From Franconibacter pulveris DSM 19144 (GTDB taxonomy: Bacteria > Pseudomonadota > Gammaproteobacteria > Enterobacterales > Enterobacteriaceae): a stretch of 64,000 bases of DNA. Of the stretch, positions 29,713 to 37,837 are shown piece by piece. The notes beneath the pieces are model-generated. The model worked only from the letters and a program-made list of their open reading frames with translations. It was not told where the DNA came from and ran no database searches. Location: contig JHYZ01000021.1 in assembly GCA_000621185.1 (NCBI GenBank), positions 1 to 64,000 on the forward strand, written 5' to 3'. Within the stretch, counting starts at the first letter, position 1; each line of letters starts with the position of its first letter. The position numbers and the translations under genes were made by a program.

Positions 29713-31875
29713 ATGGACGTTTCTTACCTGCTCGACAGCCTTAATGATAAACAGCGCGAAGCCGTAGCCGCGCCGCGCAGCAATATGCTGGTGCTGGCGG
29801 GCGCGGGCAGCGGCAAAACCCGCGTGCTGGTGCACCGCATCGCCTGGCTGCTGACGGTTGAGAACTGTTCGCCTTACTCCATTATGGCGGTGACCTTCAC
29901 CAACAAAGCGGCGGCGGAAATGCGCCACCGCATCGGGCAACTGATGGGCACCAGCCAGGGGGGCATGTGGGTCGGCACCTTCCACGGTCTGGCGCACCGT
30001 CTGCTGCGCGCGCACCATATGGATGCCGGTCTGCCGCAGGATTTCCAGATCCTCGACAGCGAAGATCAGCTGCGCCTGCTCAAGCGCCTCATCAAAGCGA
30101 TGAACCTGGATGACAAGCAGTGGCCGCCGCGCCAGGCGATGTGGTACATCAACGGCAAAAAAGACGACGGCCTGCGCCCGCACCACATCCAGAGTTATGG
30201 CAACCCGGTAGAGCAGACCTGGCAGAAGATTTATCAGGCTTATCAGGAAGCGTGCGACCGCGCGGGCCTGGTGGATTTTGCCGAGCTGCTGTTGCGCGCC
30301 CATGAGCTGTGGCTCAACAAACCGCATATCCTGAATCACTATCGCGAGCGCTTCACCAACATTCTGGTGGACGAATTCCAGGATACCAACAGCATTCAGT
30401 ACGCCTGGATCCGCATGCTGGCGGGCGAGACTGGCAAAGTGATGATCGTCGGCGATGACGACCAGTCGATATATGGCTGGCGCGGCGCGCAGGTGGAAAA
30501 CATCCAGCGCTTCCTGAACGATTTCCCGGGCGCGGAGACGATTCGCCTCGAGCAAAACTACCGCTCCACCAATAACATTCTCAATGCCGCCAACGCCCTG
30601 ATTGCCAACAACGCCGGACGCCTGGGGAAAGAGCTCTGGACCGACGGCAGCGACGGGGAGCCTATCTCCCTCTACTGCGCCTTTAACGAGCTCGACGAAG
30701 CGCGGTTTGTGGTTAACCGCATCAAAGTCTGGCAAGAAAACGGCGGCGCTTTGCAGGATTGCGCCATCCTCTATCGCAGCAACGCCCAGTCGCGCGTGCT
30801 GGAAGAGGCGTTATTGCAGGCCAGCATGCCGTACCGCATCTATGGCGGCATGCGATTCTTTGAGCGTCAGGAAATCAAAGACGCGCTCTCTTATCTGCGT
30901 TTGATGGTGAACCGTAACGACGACGCGGCGTTTGAACGCGTGGTCAATACACCGACCCGCGGCATTGGCGACCGCACCCTGGATGTGGTGCGTCAGGCGT
31001 CGCGCGACCGTCAGGTTACCCTCTGGCAGGCCAGCCGCGAACTGTTGCAGGAAAGGGCGCTAGCAGGCCGCGCCGCCAGCGCCTTGCAGCGTTTCCTCGA
31101 GCTTATCGACGCGCTGTCGCATGAAACCGCCGACATGCCGCTGCATGTACAGACCGACCGGGTAATTAAAGATTCCGGCCTCTGGCTGATGTACGAGCAG
31201 GAAAAAGGCGAAAAGGGCCAGACGCGTATTGAAAACTTAGAAGAGCTGGTAACGGCGACGCGCCAGTTCAGCTATCAGGATGAAGATGAAGACTTGATGC
31301 CGCTGCAGGCGTTTCTCTCTCACGCCGCGCTGGAAGCGGGCGAGGGGCAGGCGGATGCGTGGCAGGATGCGGTGCAGCTGATGACGCTGCACTCCGCGAA
31401 AGGGCTGGAGTTTCCGCAGGTCTTTATTGTCGGCATGGAAGAGGGGATGTTCCCAAGCCAGATGGCGCTGGATGAGGGCGGGCGGCTGGAGGAAGAGCGC
31501 CGCCTCGCCTACGTGGGCGTCACGCGCGCCATGCAGAAACTCACCTTAACCTATGCCGAAACGCGCCGCCTCTATGGCAAAGAGGCTTACCATCGTCCTT
31601 CGCGCTTCATCGCCGAGCTGCCGGAAAACTGCGTGGAAGAGGTACGCCTGCGCGCCAGCATCAGCCGTCCGGTCAGTCACAAGCAGTTGGGCGCGCCGAT
31701 AGCGGAAAACGACTCCGGCTACAAGCTCGGTCAGCGCGTGCGCCATCCGAAGTTCGGCGAAGGCACCATCGTTAATCTGGAAGGCAGCGGCGAACACAGC
31801 CGCCTGCAGGTGGCGTTCAATGGCCAGGGGATTAAATGGCTGGTAGCCGCTTACGCCCGGCTTGAGACGGTTTAA
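29713..31875 (+). CDS. uvrD: DNA helicase II UvrD
   Basis: UvrD is a 3'-5' SF1 helicase for nucleotide excision and mismatch repair and for anti-recombination. From ATG 29713 it has 720 residues, as in E. coli, starting MDVSYLLDSLNDKQREAVAA. Motifs: Walker A AGAGSGKT (29-36), VTFTNKAAAEM, VDEFQDTN, GDDDQSIYGWRGA, LEQNYRS, TLHSAKGLEF and VGVTRAMQ. The C-terminal Tudor-like segment GQRVRHPKFGEGTIVN is present. GTG 29707 is only two codons upstream and less likely. Confidence 0.97.
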   Translation: MDVSYLLDSLNDKQREAVAAPRSNMLVLAGAGSGKTRVLVHRIAWLLTVENCSPYSIMAVTFTNKAAAEMRHRIGQLMGTSQGGMWVGTFHGLAHRLLRAHHMDAGLPQDFQILDSEDQLRLLKRLIKAMNLDDKQWPPRQAMWYINGKKDDGLRPHHIQSYGNPVEQTWQKIYQAYQEACDRAGLVDFAELLLRAHELWLNKPHILNHYRERFTNILVDEFQDTNSIQYAWIRMLAGETGKVMIVGDDDQSIYGWRGAQVENIQRFLNDFPGAETIRLEQNYRSTNNILNAANALIANNAGRLGKELWTDGSDGEPISLYCAFNELDEARFVVNRIKVWQENGGALQDCAILYRSNAQSRVLEEALLQASMPYRIYGGMRFFERQEIKDALSYLRLMVNRNDDAAFERVVNTPTRGIGDRTLDVVRQASRDRQVTLWQASRELLQERALAGRAASALQRFLELIDALSHETADMPLHVQTDRVIKDSGLWLMYEQEKGEKGQTRIENLEELVTATRQFSYQDEDEDLMPLQAFLSHAALEAGEGQADAWQDAVQLMTLHSAKGLEFPQVFIVGMEEGMFPSQMALDEGGRLEEERRLAYVGVTRAMQKLTLTYAETRRLYGKEAYHRPSRFIAELPENCVEEVRLRASISRPVSHKQLGAPIAENDSGYKLGQRVRHPKFGEGTIVNLEGSGEHSRLQVAFNGQGIKWLVAAYARLETV

Positions 31876-31895
31876 CCCTGCTGACGGTGCTTAAC

Positions 31896-31928
31896 GGGCG
31901 CGCAGCGTCGCGCCCACGCCATTTTTTT
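31896..31928 (+). terminator. candidate uvrD terminator
   Basis: GGGCGCG (31896-31902) pairs with CGCGCCC (31909-31915), followed after six bases by seven T residues. The T-run is displaced from the stem, so termination strength is uncertain. Confidence 0.5.
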
Positions 31929-32154
31929 GTCACACCTTATTGCCATAATGCTGGCAGAGCTCCCCGCTTCGGAATTATCTCTTTGAAAAAGGAGATTATT
32001 TCTTAGCGAAACGCGTACCTGGCTGCTAAAACTAAAGTATGGCGGCAGGCAAAACAGGCCTGCGGCGGGGAAGTTGACGAGGCGAGCGTCAGACGCCAGC
32101 GCCTGCGTCGGTATTACCGCCAATAAGTGAAGTGGTCTATCTTAAGTGCGCGTG
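31929..32154. other. intergenic stretch between uvrD and the corA promoter
   Basis: No gene-like frame is seen. It holds a small inverted repeat GCAGGC (32045-32050)/GCCTGC (32058-32063) and a partly complementary AT-rich segment around 31973-32003. As I recall, E. coli carries yigE in this interval on the other strand; nothing here resembles a coding remnant of it. Confidence 0.5.
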
Positions 32155-32183
32155 TTGACGCCTAATTTTCGCTGGCGTAACAT
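32155..32183 (+). promoter_or_regulatory. candidate corA promoter
   Basis: TTGACG (32155-32160) and TAACAT (32178-32183) are separated by 17 bases. Initiation near 32190 would give a leader of about 234 bases before corA, long enough for the leader-based control known for Salmonella corA. Confidence 0.6.
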
Positions 32184-32215
32184 GCGCCCACGATTACGCT
32201 AAGAGGACATTCGCC

Positions 32216-32272
32216 TTGGACACACCCAGTAGATGCTGGCTCAAAAACCTGTCAAACAGGCACAACTCCTAA
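32216..32272 (+). CDS. candidate corA leader peptide (CorL-like)
   Basis: An 18-codon frame starts at TTG 32216 and encodes MDTPSRCWLKNLSNRHNS, ending at TAA 32270-32272. AAGAGGA at 32201-32207 is eight bases before it. In Salmonella a short leader ORF, corL, sits in the corA leader, and its translation governs Rho-dependent termination. Around the stop codon, CTAAGGC (32269-32275) can pair with GCCTTAG (32294-32300), so ribosome position could alter folding. The match to CorL is inferred from position and size only. Confidence 0.55.
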   Translation: MDTPSRCWLKNLSNRHNS

Positions 32273-32423
32273 GGCTATCCTCTCACGCTGATGGCCTTAG
32301 TGGTTGTCGGCGACCGCATTTTACCCCGTCGCGCTGAGTCAGACTGTTTAAGGGTCTGAAACCCATATTGTTTCTGTGTGCCAACCGAACTGTCCGAGAT
32401 TTTTTGTATTGGGAGTCCCGGTC

Positions 32424-33374
32424 ATGCTGAGCGCATTTCAACTGGAAAATAACCGCCTGTCTCGCCTTGAAGTGGACGAGGCCGCCCCTCTGACGAATTC
32501 CATCTGGGTTGATCTGGTGGAGCCGGAAGAGAGCGAGCGACAGCGCGTGCAAACGGAACTTGGCCAGAGCCTGGCAACACGCCCGGAGCTGGAGGATATC
32601 GAAGCTTCCGCCCGCTTCTTTGAAGATGAAGACGGGCTGCACATTCACTCCTTTTTCTTCTATGAAGATGCGGAAGACCATGGCGGCAACTCCACTGTGG
32701 CGTTCACCATTCGTAACGGACGGCTCTTTACGCTGCGCGAGCGCGAGCTGCCGGCGTTTCGTCTCTATCGTATGCGCGCCCGTAATCAGTCGATGATGGA
32801 CGGCAACGCCTATGAACTGCTGCTCGATCTGTTCGAAACCAAAATCGAACAGCTGGCGGATGAAATTGAGAATATCTACAGCGATCTGGAAGAGCTGAGC
32901 CGCGTGATTATGGAAGGGCAGCAGGGCGACGAATATGACGAGGCGCTCTCCACCCTGGCTGAATTAGAAGATACCGGCTGGAAAGTGCGCCTGTGCCTGA
33001 TGGATACCCAGCGCGCGCTCAACTTCCTGGTGCGCAAGGCGCGTCTGCCGGGCGGGCAGCTGGAGCAGGCGCGGGAAATTCTGCGCGATATCGAATCCCT
33101 GCTGCCGCACAACGAATCGCTGTTCCAGAAGGTCAACTTTCTGATGCAGGCGGCGATGGGCTTTATCAACATCGAGCAGAACCGCATCATCAAAATCTTC
33201 TCGGTGGTTTCCGTGGTTTTCCTGCCGCCGACGCTGGTGGCCTCCAGTTACGGCATGAACTTCGAATTTATGCCCGAGCTGAAATGGAGCTTCGGTTACC
33301 CGGCAGCGATTATCTTTATGATCCTCGCAGGCCTGGCGCCCTACCTTTACTTCAAACGCCGCAACTGGCTGTAA
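32424..33374 (+). CDS. corA: magnesium/nickel/cobalt transporter CorA
   Basis: CorA is the pentameric inner-membrane Mg2+ channel. The 316 residues from ATG 32424 match E. coli. A large acidic cytoplasmic domain precedes two C-terminal membrane segments; the selectivity motif YGMNF lies between them, followed by MPELKW and the positive end KRRNWL. An upstream extension is open but lacks homology. The 548-bp region before it has the promoter and leader described separately. Confidence 0.97.
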   Translation: MLSAFQLENNRLSRLEVDEAAPLTNSIWVDLVEPEESERQRVQTELGQSLATRPELEDIEASARFFEDEDGLHIHSFFFYEDAEDHGGNSTVAFTIRNGRLFTLRERELPAFRLYRMRARNQSMMDGNAYELLLDLFETKIEQLADEIENIYSDLEELSRVIMEGQQGDEYDEALSTLAELEDTGWKVRLCLMDTQRALNFLVRKARLPGGQLEQAREILRDIESLLPHNESLFQKVNFLMQAAMGFINIEQNRIIKIFSVVSVVFLPPTLVASSYGMNFEFMPELKWSFGYPAAIIFMILAGLAPYLYFKRRNWL

Positions 33375-33375
33375 T

Positions 33376-33405
33376 AAAAAAAGGAACCTCAGGGTTCCTT
33401 TTTTA
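33376..33405. terminator. bidirectional terminator between corA and the PhnD-like gene
   Basis: AAGGAACC (33381-33388) and GGTTCCTT (33393-33400) form an 8-bp stem with a TCAG loop, flanked by A residues on the left and T residues on the right. It works for both convergent genes. Confidence 0.9.
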
Positions 33406-33412
33406 TCATGGC

Positions 33413-34207
33413 TTACAGCGCGTCGACACCCGCCACGGCGGCTTCCCGCTGCCATTGCAGCATCACCTCGTAATCGTCGCGCCCGATTGGGCTGAAGCCC
33501 TGAATCAGCGCGGCGGCGCAGGTTGCATGCAGCGCCGGTTCGCTGACGAGCTGCTGTAGCGCGGCGCGTAACGCCGAAAGGATGTCGGCTGGAGTATCAC
33601 GCGAAGTGATAAGCGGCAGCCCCGGCGCAAGCGGCGTCTCTTCAATCAGCGTCAGCCCGGCCAGCAGCGCGGGCTGATACCGCTGCAGCAGCGCAAACGT
33701 CACGCAATCAATTGCCGTAATATCCGCCTGCTTTTGCTGTAACGCCTGTAACGACTCCCGGTGGCCGCCGCTAAAGGTCACGTCGCGGAAAAAGCGCGAC
33801 GGCGAACCCAGTTGCGAGACCATTTTGCGCAGCACGTTATAGCCGGAGTGGGAATCAATGGCGTTGCAGACCGCCGTTCTGTCCTGAAAATCCGCCAGCG
33901 TTTTGCCTTTATCGCCTGCCCGCGCGACTAAAAAGCTGCGGTAAAACGGCCCCTCGCAGCCCGGCGCGGAATAATGAAAGCAGCCAACGGTCTGCACGTC
34001 GGGCAACTGGGTGGTAAGCGGGTAGCCGCAGGTCTGGCTTAACAGCAGGTCATCATCACGCCAGTGCTCAGGCAGAGGCGAAGGGCGAACAAAAACGCAC
34101 TCCGCCGTCACGCCATGGTTTATCAAAAGCGGACGCAGCGCGGCCCACAACGCATCGGTGGTGGGGGGGTGAACATCATACATTGGCAGCGCCACGCGTT
34201 TAGTCAT
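33413..34207 (-). CDS. PhnD-like substrate-binding-fold protein without signal peptide
   Basis: The 264-residue product resembles phosphate/phosphonate-type binding proteins (PhnD-like, COG3221): MTKRVALPMYDVHPP, QTCGYPLTTQL, AIDSHSGYNVLRKMVSQL and FSGGHRESLQALQQKQADI are typical segments. Known relatives are periplasmic, but here no signal peptide is visible, nor any ABC permease or ATPase gene nearby. I chose ATG 34207, whose ATGACTAA overlaps the desaturase stop, implying coupled translation. The frame is open nine codons further upstream. The ligand and role are unknown; it may be a cytoplasmic sensor or accessory factor for the desaturase-like enzyme. Confidence 0.8.
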   Translation of the reverse strand: MTKRVALPMYDVHPPTTDALWAALRPLLINHGVTAECVFVRPSPLPEHWRDDDLLLSQTCGYPLTTQLPDVQTVGCFHYSAPGCEGPFYRSFLVARAGDKGKTLADFQDRTAVCNAIDSHSGYNVLRKMVSQLGSPSRFFRDVTFSGGHRESLQALQQKQADITAIDCVTFALLQRYQPALLAGLTLIEETPLAPGLPLITSRDTPADILSALRAALQQLVSEPALHATCAAALIQGFSPIGRDDYEVMLQWQREAAVAGVDAL

Positions 34208-35183
34208 CGTCTTTCGATACTCTGTCAGCCGCAAACGAGGTGGGATGCGCCGTCACGTCAACCGCCGCGAAAAGAAAGCGGCGCAGCCATTCACGGTATC
34301 CCTGCACCACGAACCCGCGGTTGCGCTGCTGATATTCCTCCCGGTAAAGCGCATAAACTTTACGCAGCCCATACCAGGGCAGGCCGGGCAGATCGTGATG
34401 TACTGAATGATAGTTCAGATTTAAGAACAGCAATCGCCAGGGCCAGGCGGCCTCGTTGATGACCGAGCGGGCCAGCGGCTCGTCATCGGCACGGTGCTCC
34501 AGAAACGAACGCACTTTCGTGATGCCCAATGCCGGATAGCTGACGGCGAGCAGGAACCAGACGATGGAAAACCCGCACGCCTGAAGCCAGGCGAAGAGCG
34601 GGGCGAGCAATGCGCCGTGGATGAGCCACATCGCTATGTTACGGCCGTCACGCTTGCGGAACGCCTGCATCATGGTCGCCAGCGTGCCGATAATATCGAG
34701 CAACGGCGCCAGCAGCACTCTTCCTGCAAAGGTATTACGCAGCACTATTACGCGCCGCTGCCAGCGTGGAAAACGCCGCCAGCGCTCGGCGGAAAAGTAG
34801 TACGTTTCCGGGTCTTCATCCGGCAGCGTAAGTTGGTGGTTGCGATGATGGGCCAGGTGCGAATCGCGATACAGCCCATAGGGGTACCAGACCGCCAGCG
34901 GCAGCGTGCCGAAGAGCTGGTTCAGCCATGGGTAACGCGTCGGGTGCCCATGAATCAGCTCGTGCTGCAGCGACATATACCAGGCGGTGAAAAGAATAAG
35001 CAGCAGCGTGGCGGGCCACAGGCCGAGCGTTTGCCAGCAGGCCAGCACGCCGAACCAGCCGCCGTAGATAGTGATAATCAGCAGCCAGGTCGGCAGCTCG
35101 CTGCGCCAGATCCACGAGCGGGCAAGCTGGCGGATCGCTTCGCGTTGCTGGTTATGCAAATAAGCGGCGGATTTCTGGCTCAT
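34200..35183 (-). CDS. membrane fatty acid desaturase-family protein
   Basis: This 327-residue integral membrane protein has the three histidine boxes of the di-iron desaturase/hydroxylase family: HELIH(GH) at 74-80, HLAHH(RNH) at 109-116 and HSVHH at 259-263, plus an extra His in FLEHR (230). About four membrane segments are seen. Family members introduce double bonds or hydroxyls into acyl lipids or carotenoids using O2; the substrate here cannot be told. GGAGG lies eight bases before the ATG. It is the first gene of a two-gene operon with the PhnD-like gene. In E. coli yigF and yigG occupy this position instead. Confidence 0.85.
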   Translation of the reverse strand: MSQKSAAYLHNQQREAIRQLARSWIWRSELPTWLLIITIYGGWFGVLACWQTLGLWPATLLLILFTAWYMSLQHELIHGHPTRYPWLNQLFGTLPLAVWYPYGLYRDSHLAHHRNHQLTLPDEDPETYYFSAERWRRFPRWQRRVIVLRNTFAGRVLLAPLLDIIGTLATMMQAFRKRDGRNIAMWLIHGALLAPLFAWLQACGFSIVWFLLAVSYPALGITKVRSFLEHRADDEPLARSVINEAAWPWRLLFLNLNYHSVHHDLPGLPWYGLRKVYALYREEYQQRNRGFVVQGYREWLRRFLFAAVDVTAHPTSFAADRVSKDDD

Positions 35184-35290
35184 GCTGAATGCCTCCGGGA
35201 ATGACGCAATATTCCCGGAAGATGCGAGCGGGCGCCTGAAATAACAACCAATTAAAACGCGTTAGCTTTGCAGAAAAGCGGCAATAGCGG

Positions 35291-35314
35291 ACCCGGCCTG
35301 CGAGCAAGCCGGGT
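35291..35314 (-). terminator. candidate rarD terminator hairpin
   Basis: ACCCGGC (35291-35297) and GCCGGGT (35308-35314) pair around a loop with a small inner stem (TGC/GCA). It lies just past the rarD stop on the minus strand. There is no T-run, so it may only be an mRNA 3'-end hairpin. Confidence 0.4.
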
Positions 35315-35321
35315 GAAGAGG

Positions 35322-36215
35322 TTAGGCGTTGCGCGTACGGCGTTGGGTATAGACAGCGTCCATCACGAAGATGGCCAGCGCCAGCCAGATAAAGCCAAAG
35401 GTGACCATCTTATCCGGCCCCGGCACCTCGCCGTAGAAAAGCACCGCCAGCAAGAACATCAGCGTTGGGCCAATGTACTGGAAAAAGCCGAGCGTCGAGA
35501 GACGCAGGCGGGTGGCGGCTGCGGTAAAGCAAAGCAGAGGGATAGTCGTCACCACGCCCGCTGCCATCAGCAGCAGATTGAGCGTCCACGGGTTATTGCC
35601 CATATGGCTTGTCGCGCTGTTGGCGAAACCGAAAAGGTAAATCGCAGCGACCGGCAACAGCCATAGTGTCTCCATCAGCATGCCGGTCTGCGCGTCCACC
35701 GCAATTTTCTTTCGCACCAGGCCATAAAAGGCGAAGCTGAAAGCAAGACCAAGGGCAATGACGGGCAGCGAGCCGAAGGTCCACAGCTGCACCAGCACGC
35801 CGCACGTCGCCAGCAGCACCGCCAGCCACTGCATGCGGCGAAAGCGCTCACCGAGAAACACCATGCCCAGCAGAATATTGACCAGCGGGTTGATGAAGTA
35901 GCCGAGGCTCGCCTCCAGCAGATGGTGGTTATTCACCGACCAGATAAACAGCAGCCAGTTACCACCCACCAGCACGGCGCTCAGGGCGAGCGCAATCACT
36001 TTTTTCGGCGTGCTGAATAGCTTTTTCACGCTGCTCCACTGACGGCTTAAGGAGATCAGCGCCACCATGAAGAAAAAGGACCAGATGACGCGGTGAGTCA
36101 GGATTTCATCCGCAGGAACATAATAGATAAGCTTGAAATAGGCGGGCGCAATGCCCCAGATAAAATAAGCAGCCAGCGCGAAAAGCACACCCTGCCGCGT
36201 TTGTTTAGCATCCAT
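35322..36215 (-). CDS. rarD: EamA-family transporter RarD
   Basis: RarD is an inner-membrane drug/metabolite-superfamily protein historically linked to chloramphenicol sensitivity; the substrate is uncertain. The 297 residues show ten hydrophobic segments and two EamA halves. The start is MDAKQTRQGVLFALAAYFIWG, and SLGYFINPLVNILLG and GFFQYIGPTLMFLLA are conserved repeats. It follows yigI on the same strand after 48 bp. Confidence 0.93.
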   Translation of the reverse strand: MDAKQTRQGVLFALAAYFIWGIAPAYFKLIYYVPADEILTHRVIWSFFFMVALISLSRQWSSVKKLFSTPKKVIALALSAVLVGGNWLLFIWSVNNHHLLEASLGYFINPLVNILLGMVFLGERFRRMQWLAVLLATCGVLVQLWTFGSLPVIALGLAFSFAFYGLVRKKIAVDAQTGMLMETLWLLPVAAIYLFGFANSATSHMGNNPWTLNLLLMAAGVVTTIPLLCFTAAATRLRLSTLGFFQYIGPTLMFLLAVLFYGEVPGPDKMVTFGFIWLALAIFVMDAVYTQRRTRNA

Positions 36216-36263
36216 CAGAAAAGCTCTTTGCAGAAAAGTGGGCGCAGTTTAGCAGTATCGTTC

Positions 36264-36734
36264 TCAGCCCACCATGTAAGTCGCGGTAGCGCTGGCGATG
36301 TAAACCTGCTCTTCGTTATGCAGTTCCACGCGCGCGACAGCCACTTTGTTTCCGGCGCGCAGCAAACTGCTGGTGGCGGTGAAGCGCTGCCCGCGGCCCG
36401 GGCGTAAGTAATCCACCCGCAGATCGATAGTGCCCATGCGCGAAAGACGCTGGCGCAGCTCTTCTTCGCTGATGGATTCATGCCGCGTCAATGTGCTGCC
36501 CACGCAGACCAGACCCGCCGCCACGTCCAGCGCAGAAGCGATTACGCCGCCGTGCAAAATGCTTTGCGCCCAATTGCCAACCATCATCGGCTGGTTATTA
36601 AAAGCGAGCTGAGCGAAGGCTTTCTCATAGCGCTCCAGTTCAAGCCCCAGCGCGCGGTTAAAAGGCATGTGATAAACAAAAATTTCGCCGACCAGCTGTA
36701 AGGCGGCATCCGGTGTCAGCATTGTGGCGGACAT
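36264..36734 (-). CDS. yigI: acyl-CoA thioesterase YigI
   Basis: YigI is a hotdog-fold thioesterase; the E. coli protein has been described as acting on medium- to long-chain acyl-CoAs. The 156-residue sequence includes the active-site region [23 protein letters not shown] and [21 protein letters not shown], the typical PaaI-like pattern. It is upstream of rarD and divergent from pldA. Confidence 0.92.
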   Translation of the reverse strand: MSATMLTPDAALQLVGEIFVYHMPFNRALGLELERYEKAFAQLAFNNQPMMVGNWAQSILHGGVIASALDVAAGLVCVGSTLTRHESISEEELRQRLSRMGTIDLRVDYLRPGRGQRFTATSSLLRAGNKVAVARVELHNEEQVYIASATATYMVG

Positions 36735-36900
36735 GGTTCGTTTCCCGATCCAACGTTATGGTTATTCGAGTGTTGATTTTATGCTTCGTAATTGTGACGT
36801 TCAACTTTAAGACAGGGGGACTATCGGTAGAAAAATAAACCGCTAGAATGGCAGGCGGCAAAATAATTCATAACGACGATAGTCCAGGAGAACATGGCCC

Positions 36901-37770
36901 ATGCGCAAGACTCAGGGTTTGTTGGCGGCAGCGAGCCTGCTGCCCTGCACAGCATTTAGCCAGGAAGCTACGATTAAAGAAGTCCATGACGCACCCGCCG
37001 TGCGCGGCAGCATCATTGCTAACCTGCTTCAGGAGCACGATAACCCTTTCACGCTTTATCCGTACGAGAGCAATTATCTGCTCTATACGGTAACGGACGA
37101 TCTGAATAAAGAGGCGATCCAGTCCTATAACTGGTCTGATAATGCGCGGAAGGATGAGGTGAAATTCCAGATAAGCCTCGCCTTCCCGCTCTGGCGCGGT
37201 ATTCTGGGCGATAACTCCGTGCTCGGCGCCTCTTACACTCAGCGCTCCTGGTGGCAGCTTTCCAATAGCGGCGAATCCTCTCCGTTTCGTGAAACGAACT
37301 ATGAGCCGCAGCTGTTTCTTGGCTTTGCCACCGATTACAGCCTCGGCGGTTGGACGCTGCGCGACGTAGAGTTCGGCTATAACCATAACTCGAACGGCCG
37401 CTCTGACCCTACTTCCCGCAGCTGGAACCGCGCTTACGCCCGCCTGATGGCGCAAAACGGCAACTGGCTGGTGGAAGCAAAGCCCTGGTATGTGCTGGGC
37501 AATACCGACGATAACCCGGATATCACCAAATACATGGGCTATTACCAGCTCAAAGTGGGTTATCAGTGGGGCGAGGCTATCTGGAGCCTGAGGGGCCAAT
37601 ATAACTGGAACACAGGCTACGGCGGCGCCGAGCTGGGCTTTAGCTACCCGGTGACTAAGCATGTCCGTCTGTATACCCAGCTTTACAGCGGTTACGGCGA
37701 ATCGTTAATCGATTACAACTTTAACCAGACGCGCTTTGGCTTTGGGGTTATGCTTAACGATCTTTTCTAA
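36901..37770 (+). CDS. pldA: outer membrane phospholipase A (OMPLA)
   Basis: PldA hydrolyses misplaced phospholipids in the outer leaflet of the outer membrane and dimerises with calcium. The 289-residue precursor has a signal peptide (cleavage probably after TAFS, before QEAT), then a 12-strand barrel ending in GVMLNDLF. The catalytic His and Ser are in GYNHNSNGRSDP, with the Asn in SRSWNR. CAGGAG is ten bases before the ATG. Another ATG seven bases upstream is out of frame. Confidence 0.96.
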   Translation: MRKTQGLLAAASLLPCTAFSQEATIKEVHDAPAVRGSIIANLLQEHDNPFTLYPYESNYLLYTVTDDLNKEAIQSYNWSDNARKDEVKFQISLAFPLWRGILGDNSVLGASYTQRSWWQLSNSGESSPFRETNYEPQLFLGFATDYSLGGWTLRDVEFGYNHNSNGRSDPTSRSWNRAYARLMAQNGNWLVEAKPWYVLGNTDDNPDITKYMGYYQLKVGYQWGEAIWSLRGQYNWNTGYGGAELGFSYPVTKHVRLYTQLYSGYGESLIDYNFNQTRFGFGVMLNDLF

Positions 37771-37789
37771 AGCATTGCAGTTTCCGACG

Positions 37790-37820
37790 CAGGCGCTGAA
37801 AATAGCGCCTGTTTTCTTTT
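37790..37820 (+). terminator. pldA terminator
   Basis: CAGGCGCT (37790-37797) and AGCGCCTG (37804-37811) form an 8-bp stem, followed by TTTTCTTTT. It lies 19 bases after the pldA stop and 18 bases before the recQ start. Confidence 0.8.
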
Positions 37821-37837
37821 CAGCAGGTGGAGTGAGC

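Noticed and set aside
32233-32337. 34-codon frame from ATG 32233 in the corA leader as a gene of its own
   Set aside because: The ATG has no ribosome site and overlaps the better-supported 18-codon TTG frame. Kept only as a note in the corA leader finding.
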